A stretch of 64,000 nt of DNA from positions 62,001 through 126,000 of the forward strand of contig NZ_JAPNLJ010000010.1 in the NCBI RefSeq assembly GCF_026627445.1, given 5' to 3'. Origin of the DNA: Streptomyces sp. H27-H1. GTDB taxonomy: Bacteria; Actinomycetota; Actinomycetes; Streptomycetales; Streptomycetaceae. Below, in pieces: positions 7,959 through 14,757 of the stretch (its first letter is position 1; each line of letters opens with the position of its first letter). The notes under the pieces were generated by a model. It saw only the letters and a list, made by a program, of their open reading frames with translations. It had not been told where the DNA came from and did no database searches. Both the position numbers and the translations under genes were made by a program.

Positions 7959-9017
7959 GTGTCCAGGGCGAGGACGGCCCGCCGCATCGCGGCGGGCGCG
8001 GCGTACGGCGGAGGCGGGCTCGGGCTCGTCGGAGCCGCCGCGGTGGGGCTTGTGGTGGCGGAGATGCAGTTCGCGAAGCGGACGGTCGGCACCGGTCTGC
8101 CGGATCCGCCGCGCGCGGACGGGCTGTACGGGAGCGAGTTCAGCGGTCCGGAGCTGAGCCCGGGCCCGCTGCGCCTGGGCATGCTGGGCGATTCCACGGC
8201 CGCCGGGCTGGGAGTGCGGCGGGCCAGGCAGACCCCGGGCGCCCTGCTGGCCTCGGGGCTGGCGGCGGTGTCCGAGCGGCCGGTGGAGCTGCGCAACGTG
8301 GCACTGTCCGGTGCGATGTCGGACGACCTGGACCGCCAGACGGGGCTGCTGCTGGACGGTGACGGGCCGGACCCCGACGTGTGCGTGATCATGATCGGCG
8401 CCAATGACGTGACCCACCGGATGCCGCCCACCCAGTCGGTGCGGCTGCTGACCTCGGCCGTACGCAGACTGCGGCTCGCGGGCTCCGAGGTGGTGGTCGC
8501 CACCTGCCCGGACCTCGGAACCATCGAGCCGGTGTACCAGCCGCTGCGGTGGCTGGCCCGCCGGGTCTCGCGCCAGCTCGCGGCGGCCCAGACGATCGGG
8601 GTGCTCGCGCTGGGGGCCCGTACCGTCTCGATGGGCGACCTGCTCGGCCCGGAGTTCGCGGCGAACCCGCGCGAGATGTTCGGCCCGGACTCCTACCACC
8701 CGTCCGCGGAGGGGTACGCGACCGCCGCGATGGCCGTCCTGCCGACCCTGTGCGCGGCGCTGGGCGTATGGCCCGAGTCGGACCGGCTGGACGTATCGCG
8801 CAACGAGGACATGCTCCCGGTCGCCAAGGCCGCCTCGGCGGCGGCGGGACAGGGCGGCACCGAGGTCACCGGAGCCCGCGGCCCGTGGGCCCTGCTCAAG
8901 TACCGGCGCAGGCGCCGGCTGCCGGGCGAGGACCTCGCGGAGCAGACTGGAGGAGCCGCGCGGGGCGGCGCGTCGGATGCGGCCAGAGCGACCGGAGTCA
9001 CATCCAAAGGGCAGTGA
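7959..9017 (+). CDS. Membrane-anchored SGNH/GDSL hydrolase
   Basis: A 352-residue esterase-like protein. The hydrophobic segment near residues 10-35 can be a signal anchor. Block I is GMLGDSTAAGLG (nucleophile Ser, with Thr in place of the usual Leu), block III is IMIGANDVTH, and block V, PDSYHPSAEGY, gives the Asp and His. The C-terminal 60 residues are Arg/Ala-rich and probably disordered. The GTG at 7959 follows GAGGAGG (7941-7947). The family deacylates lipids, acetylated sugars or peptidoglycan; the exact substrate is unknown. It is followed by the thiolase on the same strand. Confidence 0.88.
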   Translation: MSRARTARRIAAGAAYGGGGLGLVGAAAVGLVVAEMQFAKRTVGTGLPDPPRADGLYGSEFSGPELSPGPLRLGMLGDSTAAGLGVRRARQTPGALLASGLAAVSERPVELRNVALSGAMSDDLDRQTGLLLDGDGPDPDVCVIMIGANDVTHRMPPTQSVRLLTSAVRRLRLAGSEVVVATCPDLGTIEPVYQPLRWLARRVSRQLAAAQTIGVLALGARTVSMGDLLGPEFAANPREMFGPDSYHPSAEGYATAAMAVLPTLCAALGVWPESDRLDVSRNEDMLPVAKAASAAAGQGGTEVTGARGPWALLKYRRRRRLPGEDLAEQTGGAARGGASDAARATGVTSKGQ

Positions 9018-9084
9018 CCTCGACGGTACGGGGCGGTAACTTCGCATGCGGTCCCGGTACGACACCACCTCCCTTGGAGCCCCG

Positions 9085-10305
9085 ATGCCCGAAGCCGTCA
9101 TCGTTTCCACCGCCCGTTCGCCGATCGGTCGCGCATTCAAGGGATCCCTCAAGGACGTCCGCCCGGACGATCTGACCGCCACGGTCATCCAGGCCGCCCT
9201 GGCCAAGGTCCCCGGGCTGGACCCGCGCGAGATCGACGACCTGATGCTGGGCTGCGGCCTGCCGGGCGGCGAGCAGGGCCACAACCTGGGCCGGATCGTC
9301 GCCGTGCAGATGGGCATGGACCACCTGCCGGCCACCACGATCACCCGCTACTGCGCCTCCTCCCTGCAGACCTCCCGGATGGCGCTGCACGCCATCAAGG
9401 CGGGCGAGGGCGACGTCTTCATCTCCGCGGGCGTCGAGATGGTCTCGCGGTCCGTGAAGGGCTCCTCGGACGGCCTGCCGGACACCCACAACCCGCTCTT
9501 CGCCGACTCCGAGGCCCACACCGCCTCGGTGGCCCAGAGCACCGGCTCCACCTGGCACGACCCGCGCGAGGACGGCCGGACGCCCGACGCCTACATCCAG
9601 ATGGGGCAGACCGCCGAGAACCTGGCGCGGCTCAAGGGCGTGACCCGCGCCGACATGGACGAGTTCGGCGTGCGCTCGCAGAACCTGGCCGAGGAAGCCA
9701 TCAAGAACGGCTTCTGGGCCCGCGAGATCACCCCGGTCACCACCCCGGACGGCACGGTCGTCTCACAGGACGACGGCCCGCGCGCCGGGGTCACCCTGGA
9801 GGCCGTCCAGGGCCTCAAGCCGGTCTTCCGCCCCGACGGCCTGGTCACCGCCGGCAACTGCTGTCCGCTGAACGACGGCGCCGCGGCGCTGGTCGTCATG
9901 AGCGACACCAAGGCGCGCGAGCTGGGCCTGACCCCGCTGGCCCGGATCGTCTCCACCGGCGTCACCGGCCTCTCCCCCGAGATCATGGGCCTGGGCCCGG
10001 TCGAGGCCTCCAGGCAGGCACTGAAGCGGGCGGGCCTGACCGTCGGCGACATCGACCTGTTCGAGATCAACGAGGCCTTCGCGGCCCAGGTGATCCCCTC
10101 CTACCGGGATCTGGAGATCCCGCTGGAGAAGCTGAACGTCAACGGCGGGGCCATCGCCATCGGTCACCCCTTCGGGATGACCGGCGCGCGCATCACGGGC
10201 ACGCTGATCAACAGCCTGCAGTTCCACGACAAGCAGTTCGGTCTCGAAACCATGTGCGTCGGCGGCGGCCAGGGCATGGCGATGGTCATCGAGCGCCTGA
10301 GCTGA
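9085..10305 (+). CDS. Acetyl-CoA acetyltransferase (thiolase)
   Basis: A 406-residue thiolase, interconverting acetoacetyl-CoA or 3-ketoacyl-CoA with acetyl-CoA. The acylated cysteine is C90 in RYCASS, the catalytic His is H361 in IAIGHPFG, and the proton-shuttling cysteine is C391 in CVGGGQGMA. The usual NEAFA block (INEAFAAQ) is present. The ATG at 9085 has GGAG 7 nt upstream and begins PEAVIVSTARSPIGRAFKG, the canonical N-terminus. No hydratase or dehydrogenase partner is adjacent, so degradative and biosynthetic roles are not separable from context. A hairpin terminator follows at 10352. Confidence 0.94.
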   Translation: MPEAVIVSTARSPIGRAFKGSLKDVRPDDLTATVIQAALAKVPGLDPREIDDLMLGCGLPGGEQGHNLGRIVAVQMGMDHLPATTITRYCASSLQTSRMALHAIKAGEGDVFISAGVEMVSRSVKGSSDGLPDTHNPLFADSEAHTASVAQSTGSTWHDPREDGRTPDAYIQMGQTAENLARLKGVTRADMDEFGVRSQNLAEEAIKNGFWAREITPVTTPDGTVVSQDDGPRAGVTLEAVQGLKPVFRPDGLVTAGNCCPLNDGAAALVVMSDTKARELGLTPLARIVSTGVTGLSPEIMGLGPVEASRQALKRAGLTVGDIDLFEINEAFAAQVIPSYRDLEIPLEKLNVNGGAIAIGHPFGMTGARITGTLINSLQFHDKQFGLETMCVGGGQGMAMVIERLS

Positions 10306-10351
10306 CCCCTGAGCGGCCGGCGGCCACCGGGATCAAGAGCCGAGGCCAGGC

Positions 10352-10382
10352 GCCGTAAGGGATCTGCTTGATCCCCTACGGC
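10352..10382 (+). terminator. Hairpin terminator after thiolase
   Basis: A 13-bp stem with one mismatch (GCCGTAAGGGATC against GATCCCCTACGGC, 5-nt loop) about 45 bp after the stop. Confidence 0.7.
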
Positions 10383-10430
10383 GTACTGACACCGAATCTA
10401 ATCCTGTCGCGGCCATTCTGTAACCAAATG

Positions 10431-10461
10431 TCCCCCAGGATGTGACATAGGTCCTGGGGGA
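10431..10461 (+). terminator. Perfect 10-bp stem-loop followed by T-rich run
   Basis: TCCCCCAGGA (10431-10440) pairs perfectly with 10452-10461 across an 11-nt loop and is followed by TCATTGTTTT, which is unusually T-rich for this genome. It could be a second thiolase terminator or a leader attenuator of the gene at 10613. The remainder of 10306-10612 shows no gene. Confidence 0.5.
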
Positions 10462-10612
10462 TCATTGTTTTCGCAGGTCAGACCGCGTCCGGAGAGCGAC
10501 GTCGGGACGAAAGGCCTGTCCAATTCATGACGTAATGCACTGCAAGCCATTCCCAGGGCGGGACAAGCTGATGTAGGAAGTCGGGGGATCGAAATCAATC
10601 AGGAGTTAGTCA

Positions 10613-11428
10613 GTGAGCGCCATGTCTCTTGCCCTACTGCTGACCACGGCCGCTGCCACGGCCGTGGGCGCTGCTGCGCTGCACGCCGTCCACGGCCTGC
10701 GCAAGCAGGTCACGGCCCTGCGCGGTGAGCTGTCGGTGACGCACCCCCGCGGTGCCACCGTCCCGCACGCCCGCAGCGCCGTGGAGTCGCCCGCCGCCGA
10801 GATACGGGCCGCCGTCGCCGAGGCCCTCGCCGAGGAGCGTGAGCGCGAGCTCGCCGAGGCGCGTGCCTTCTGGGCCGCCCAGGAGGCGCGTGACGCCGCC
10901 GACGCCCCCTCGCTGCTGGGCGGCCTGTCCGGCCTCGTCGAGGAGAGCCCCGTCTTCCTGCCCCGGCAGGCGGACATGGTCGGCCTGGAGCCGCTCCTGG
11001 GCGACGACGCCGAGGACTACGGCTACCCGGAGGAGTCGGCCGAGCTGGCCGCCGCCCGCCGGCGCCACCCCTCGCACCCCGACTTCGTCCCCGTGCAGGC
11101 CTCGCACCCCGGCGCGGACCACGAGCGCACGGTCAGCCGCCTGGAGGAGCTCGCGGAGTCCCGTACGGCCCTCGCGGACGTCCGACCCGGCCCGCTGGGC
11201 ACCCTGGACGTGTACGTCTTCACGGACGGCACCACGCTCTGCATGACCCCGGGCCACCGGGAGACCGCCGAGCGGCTCGCCGACGCCCTGCGCTCGGGCA
11301 GCGCGCCGGTCCTGCTGGGCGGCTCGGGGATCTCCGGCGCCTACGCCCTGACTTTCTCCTGCGGGGACTCCGAGGACCCGGACAGCAACGTCTACATCCT
11401 GGCCGACCGCGTCATCGCATCGCTCTGA
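10613..11428 (+). CDS. Conserved membrane-anchored coiled-coil protein of unknown function
   Basis: A 271-residue protein. Residues 5-28 are hydrophobic (LALLLTTAAATAVGAAALHAV) and look like a signal anchor. Residues 55-95 are a charged Ala/Glu/Arg helix (AEALAEERERELAEARAFW), probably coiled coil, and the C-terminal 90 residues form a compact domain beginning GPLGTLDVYVFTDGTTLCM. I do not recognise a named family. The GTG at 10613 has AGGAG at 10601-10605; a start a few codons later is possible. The last 17 bp overlap the 3' end of the converging gene. Confidence 0.75.
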   Translation: MSAMSLALLLTTAAATAVGAAALHAVHGLRKQVTALRGELSVTHPRGATVPHARSAVESPAAEIRAAVAEALAEERERELAEARAFWAAQEARDAADAPSLLGGLSGLVEESPVFLPRQADMVGLEPLLGDDAEDYGYPEESAELAAARRRHPSHPDFVPVQASHPGADHERTVSRLEELAESRTALADVRPGPLGTLDVYVFTDGTTLCMTPGHRETAERLADALRSGSAPVLLGGSGISGAYALTFSCGDSEDPDSNVYILADRVIASL

Positions 11429-11828
11429 CTTCCGCCTGATCCACCAGCCGAACGGCCTCGTCCAGCATCTCGGACGGGGCCTTCGCCGCGTCCGGACCCG
11501 CCGGATGCGTGGGACCCGTCGCAGACGGCACGGAGGCCGCCACGACCGCCGCGCCGTGCAGGGCCTCCGCGAGGTCCAGCCCGGCCACGGCCAGCTGGTC
11601 GCCGACGACGAAGATGCCGGCGTCCTCCATCGTCCGCGCCGGAGCCGCCCCCACACCCTCCCCGGCGCCCCCGGCGGCCTCCTCCAGCCGCTGCGCCCGC
11701 AGCGAGAGCTCCCGGGCCAGGTCCAGCGCCACCTCGGCGGCGCCCCGTTGGAGCCGGCTCTGCGGCGCCGCCCGCAGCCGGTCGGCGAAACGTTCCACGG
11801 CGGCGGTCAAGGGTGAGGTATCGAGCAC
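11412..11828 (-). CDS. Conserved hypothetical helical protein
   Basis: A 138-residue protein from a GTG at 11828. It is Ala/Arg/Glu-rich and mostly helical: AVERFADRLRAAPQSRL, then ALDLARELSLRAQRLEEAA, a short VVGDQLAVAGLDLAEAL stretch and a C-terminal helix EMLDEAVRLVDQAEVRAM. Codon use in this frame fits a real gene. It converges with, and overlaps by 17 bp, the preceding gene, and is divergent from the DUF4287 gene. No function is recognised. Confidence 0.65.
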   Translation of the reverse strand: MLDTSPLTAAVERFADRLRAAPQSRLQRGAAEVALDLARELSLRAQRLEEAAGGAGEGVGAAPARTMEDAGIFVVGDQLAVAGLDLAEALHGAAVVAASVPSATGPTHPAGPDAAKAPSEMLDEAVRLVDQAEVRAMR

Positions 11829-11929
11829 CCGGCCGACCTTACGCGCCGCCCCGGCGCCATTGCCAACGGCCGAACTCTCCGGCACGGTGGCCTGAAGAGA
11901 GCAGCACGGCGATACCTCCGGAGGCGCCC

Positions 11930-12160
11930 ATGTCCGTCGAGTTCTCCGAGCAGACACACCGCAACATGATCGACAGAATCCCCCAGAGCACCGGTCGTGA
12001 ACTCGCCGACTGGCTACGGACCGTGGACGACGGCCCCTCCCTTTTCCGGTTCGAGGAGAAGGTCAGCTGGCTTCTCGGCGCGCACGAGCTGTCGTACGGC
12101 CAGGCCAAGGCGATCATCCACGAGTACGACCTGCGCAGGGCCGCCCGCAAGTTCGGCTGA
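11930..12160 (+). CDS. DUF4287 domain protein
   Basis: A 76-residue protein consisting of the DUF4287 domain alone: TGRELADWLRTVDD in the first half and SWLLGAHELSYGQAKAIIHEYDLRRA in the second. The ATG at 11930 has a GGAGG site 6 nt upstream. DUF4287 is found alone or next to DUF5655 in bacteria; its role is unknown. A very strong hairpin lies 60 bp downstream. Confidence 0.88.
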   Translation: MSVEFSEQTHRNMIDRIPQSTGRELADWLRTVDDGPSLFRFEEKVSWLLGAHELSYGQAKAIIHEYDLRRAARKFG

Positions 12161-12222
12161 GCCGGCCCCTGCCCCTGTCCGAAGCCATCGACCGACCCCC
12201 CGATCCCCTGACCCCCGACATG

Positions 12223-12262
12223 CGGGAAGGCCCCGCGAGCGTGTGCTCGCGGGGCCTTCCCG
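12223..12262. terminator. 18-bp perfect stem terminator between converging genes
   Basis: 12223-12240 pairs perfectly with 12245-12262 across a GTGT loop. It serves the DUF4287 gene and probably also the converging Bax-inhibitor gene. Confidence 0.92.
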
Positions 12263-12267
12263 TGCTC

Positions 12268-12315
12268 GGTGGAGCGGTACCTCAGGTACTAGGTGGAGCG
12301 GTACCTCAGGTACTA
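12268..12315. repeat. Perfect 24-bp tandem duplication at the 3' end of the Bax-inhibitor gene
   Basis: 12268-12291 and 12292-12315 are identical. Each copy holds GGTACCTCAGGTACTA and ends with the complement of a TAG stop. The second copy supplies the actual stop of the gene at 12313; the first copy lies just downstream of it. Confidence 0.9.
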
Positions 12316-13170
12316 GTCGCCCTTGAGGATGGAGATCAGGCGCAGCATCTCCATGTAGATCCACACCAGGGTCATGGTGAGGCCGAAGGCCGCCAGCCAG
12401 GACTCCTCGCGCGGGGCGCCGTAGGTCACGCCGTCCTCGACCTGCTTGAAGTCCAGGGCGAGGAAGCAGGCGCCGAGGAGGATGCCGATGACGCCGAAGA
12501 GGATGCCGAGGCCGCCGCTGCGGAAGCCGAGGCCGTCGCCGCCCCCGAAGACGGAGAACAGCAGGTTGACGACCATCAGGAGCATGAAGCCCATGGCGGC
12601 GGCCATCACGAAGCCGTAGAAGCGCCGGTTCACGTTGATCCAGCGCATCTTGTACGCGATCAGTACGCCGGCGAAGACGCACATCGTGCCCATCACGGCC
12701 TGGACGACCGTGCCCGGGCCGATGTAGGTGCTGGTGGCCGAGCTGATGACGCCGAGGAAGACACCCTCGAACGCCGCGTACGCCAGGATCAGGGCCGGGA
12801 CGGGCTTGGCCTTGAACGACTGGATCATCGCGAAGACGAACGCGATGAGCGCGGCGCCGATCGCGATGCCGTACGACTTGTTGATGTTGGCCGGGTCGAC
12901 CGGAAGCACGAGCCAGGAGATGGCCGCCGTCAGGATGACCGTGCCGAGCGTCAGAGCCGTACGGCTCACGACGTCGTCGATGGTCATCGCATTGCCGCGA
13001 ACCGGCGCCTGCGGCATACCCGTGGCCGGGTCGGTCGCGTAGGGGTTGGTCGCGTACGGGTTGGTGGCGGTCCCGGCCTGGGCCTGGGGCTGCTGCGTGC
13101 CGAAGCCCGCATAAGCACCGTTGTCGCGGCTGAATCCCCGTCGCGAGAAGACCGGGTTGCTGCTCCTCAT
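12313..13170 (-). CDS. Bax inhibitor-1/YccA family membrane protein
   Basis: A 285-residue protein. Residues 1-60 are hydrophilic and carry NPYAT repeated twice with one variant; seven membrane segments follow from about residue 70 to 280. The family hallmarks AAFEGVFLGVISS and LALDFKQVEDGV are present, the latter being the Asp-containing C-terminal segment that in BI-1 homologues forms the pH-sensitive calcium leak. The N-terminal tail is longer than in E. coli YccA. The ATG at 13170 has GGAGGA 5 nt upstream. A physiological role in Streptomyces is not established by this sequence. Confidence 0.93.
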   Translation of the reverse strand: MRSSNPVFSRRGFSRDNGAYAGFGTQQPQAQAGTATNPYATNPYATDPATGMPQAPVRGNAMTIDDVVSRTALTLGTVILTAAISWLVLPVDPANINKSYGIAIGAALIAFVFAMIQSFKAKPVPALILAYAAFEGVFLGVISSATSTYIGPGTVVQAVMGTMCVFAGVLIAYKMRWINVNRRFYGFVMAAAMGFMLLMVVNLLFSVFGGGDGLGFRSGGLGILFGVIGILLGACFLALDFKQVEDGVTYGAPREESWLAAFGLTMTLVWIYMEMLRLISILKGD

Positions 13171-13320
13171 CTCACTCCTCCATGGCCACCGGGCGCGGCC
13201 TTGGAATCAAGAGTAATGCGAACGCAAAGGAATCGCCCTACTGCTGGAGGAGGATCTTTCCCCGGTGTACGGGCGCCGCGCGCGTGAGGCGGGGGAACCG
13301 GTGGTGCCCCCGCCGTCCGC

Positions 13321-13343
13321 ACGTTCCGGCCTGAACGGAACGT
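13321..13343 (-). terminator. Stem-loop just downstream of the bldA tRNA
   Basis: ACGTTCCG-N7-CGGAACGT, a perfect 8-bp stem 6 bp beyond the tRNA 3' end on the minus strand. Terminator or 3'-processing signal. Confidence 0.6.
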
Positions 13344-13348
13344 CTTCG

Positions 13349-13430
13349 TGCCCGAAGCCGGACTTGAACCGGCACGACCCGAGGGTCAGCGAGGTTTAAG
13401 CTCGCCGTGTCTGCATTCCACCATCCGGGC
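13349..13430 (-). tRNA. bldA: tRNA-Leu (anticodon UAA), the bldA tRNA
   Basis: An 82-nt tRNA with a long variable arm (GACCC/GGGTC hairpin). The acceptor GCCCGGA pairs with TTCGGGC, the T arm is GCCGG-TTCAAGT-CCGGC, and the anticodon loop is CTTAAAC with UAA at 13396-13398. CCA is not encoded. In Streptomyces the only tRNA reading UUA codons is bldA, which makes translation of TTA-containing developmental and antibiotic-regulatory genes stage-dependent; the assignment rests on that knowledge plus the anticodon seen here. A TAGGCT word at 13475-13480 (minus strand) is a possible -10. No integrase or att duplication is seen beside it. Confidence 0.95.
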
Positions 13431-13586
13431 AGGGCGTAGCGGCCCCTGTAGGAAAAGCCTTGAACGCTATGCCGAGCCTATCCGGAACGCTTGGCCCCCG
13501 ACCTGGGCGTCTCACCGATGTTGTCTGATTTTATTGATGATTGATGGGCCGTCAGTCGGCAGAAGGCGCGGTCGGCCCGTTCCGGG

Positions 13587-13615
13587 CGTCAATCACGGCC
13601 GCCGCGGGATTGACG
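13587..13615. promoter_or_regulatory. Inverted repeat in the region between bldA and the ABC exporter
   Basis: CGTCAATC-N13-GATTGACG, perfect 8-bp arms with a 13-bp spacer. It lies in the 489-bp non-coding stretch 13431-13919, about 300 bp before the ATPase start. A dimeric response-regulator or repressor site is plausible; the stretch otherwise shows an AT-richer patch at 13520-13545 and no gene. Confidence 0.4.
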
Positions 13616-13919
13616 GGATTTCGACGGCCCGCGCCACCCCGCACGCCACCCCGTGCGCCACCCCTTCGGCCGCGCTCCGCCTCGGCCCCCTCCGCGGCCC
13701 CCGGCTCGGCCCGTCCGGCGGCCTCCGGGCACTTCGGCCGCGCGGGGTGTCATCCCAAAGGAGGAGGCGAACACCTCCGTGGTCAGACTCCGGTGGGCCG
13801 GAGAACGGGCACCACGGCTGATCCGGAGCGGGGGTGGGCGCCGCGACCATGGGAAAGTCCCGCCAACCGCGGACCGTGAGCCCGGTCCGCAGGTCCCGCC
13901 CCTGACAGGAGCCGCTCCC

Positions 13920-14693
13920 GTGACCACCACGAACTACGCCCAGCACACCTCCCAGGCCGTCGCCGCGCGCGCCACCGGCCTCTCCAAGGTGTACGGCCAG
14001 GGCGAGACCCAGGTGGTCGCCCTGGACAACGTCTCCGTGGACTTCGGGCAGGGCAGGTTCACCGCGATCATGGGCCCGTCCGGCTCCGGCAAGTCCACGC
14101 TGATGCACTGCGTCGCCGGCCTGGACACCTTCTCCGCCGGGTCCGTGCGCATCGGGGAGACCGAGCTGTCCACCCTGAAGGACAAGCAGCTCACGCAGTT
14201 GCGCCGGGACAAGATCGGCTTCATCTTCCAGGCGTTCAACCTGCTGCCGACCCTGACCGCCCTGGAGAACATCACGCTCCCCATGGACATCGCCGGCCGC
14301 AAGCCCGACCAGCAGTGGCTGAACTCGGTGATCTCCATGGTCGGCCTCTCCGACCGCCTCTCCCACCGCCCCACCGAGCTCTCCGGCGGCCAGCAGCAGC
14401 GCGTGGCCGTGGCCCGCGCCCTGGCCTCCCGGCCCGAGATCATCTTCGGAGACGAGCCCACCGGAAACCTCGACTCCCGCTCCGGCGCCGAGGTCCTCGG
14501 GTTCCTGCGCAACTCCGTGCGCGAACTCGGCCAGACCGTCGTCATGGTCACCCACGACGCGGTCGCCGCCTCCTACGCCGACCGCGTCATCTTCCTCGCC
14601 GACGGCCGCATCGTCGACGAGATGCACGGGCCCACCGCCGACGGCGTCCTCGACCGCATGAAGGCCTTCGACGCCAAGGGCCGCACCAGCTGA
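13920..14693 (+). CDS. ABC transporter ATPase, MacB/LolD type (system 1)
   Basis: A 257-residue nucleotide-binding subunit. Walker A is GPSGSGKST, the Q-loop region is GFIFQAFNLLP, the signature is LSGGQQQRVAVARAL, Walker B is IIFGDEPTGNLDS and the switch His is in VMVTHD. QAFNLLP and DEPTGNLDS are hallmarks of the MacB/LolD/FtsE group that powers FtsX-like permeases. The GTG at 13920 has AGGAG 9 nt upstream. The permease follows 64 bp later, so this is a two-gene unit. It is strikingly similar to the ATPase at 57758-58546. Confidence 0.94.
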   Translation: MTTTNYAQHTSQAVAARATGLSKVYGQGETQVVALDNVSVDFGQGRFTAIMGPSGSGKSTLMHCVAGLDTFSAGSVRIGETELSTLKDKQLTQLRRDKIGFIFQAFNLLPTLTALENITLPMDIAGRKPDQQWLNSVISMVGLSDRLSHRPTELSGGQQQRVAVARALASRPEIIFGDEPTGNLDSRSGAEVLGFLRNSVRELGQTVVMVTHDAVAASYADRVIFLADGRIVDEMHGPTADGVLDRMKAFDAKGRTS

Positions 14694-14757
14694 GGGACGC
14701 CCCCTCGCCGTCCTCGCCGTCCTCGCCGGCCCCCTTCACCCCCTGGACTCCTCCACC

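Noticed and set aside
13349..13430. tRNA gene as an integration site for a mobile element
   Set aside because: No integrase, excisionase or repeated tRNA 3' end was found within the window.
13348..13821. Open frame beginning at the bldA tRNA on the plus strand
   Set aside because: It overlaps the tRNA on the opposite strand and shows no domain or ribosome site.
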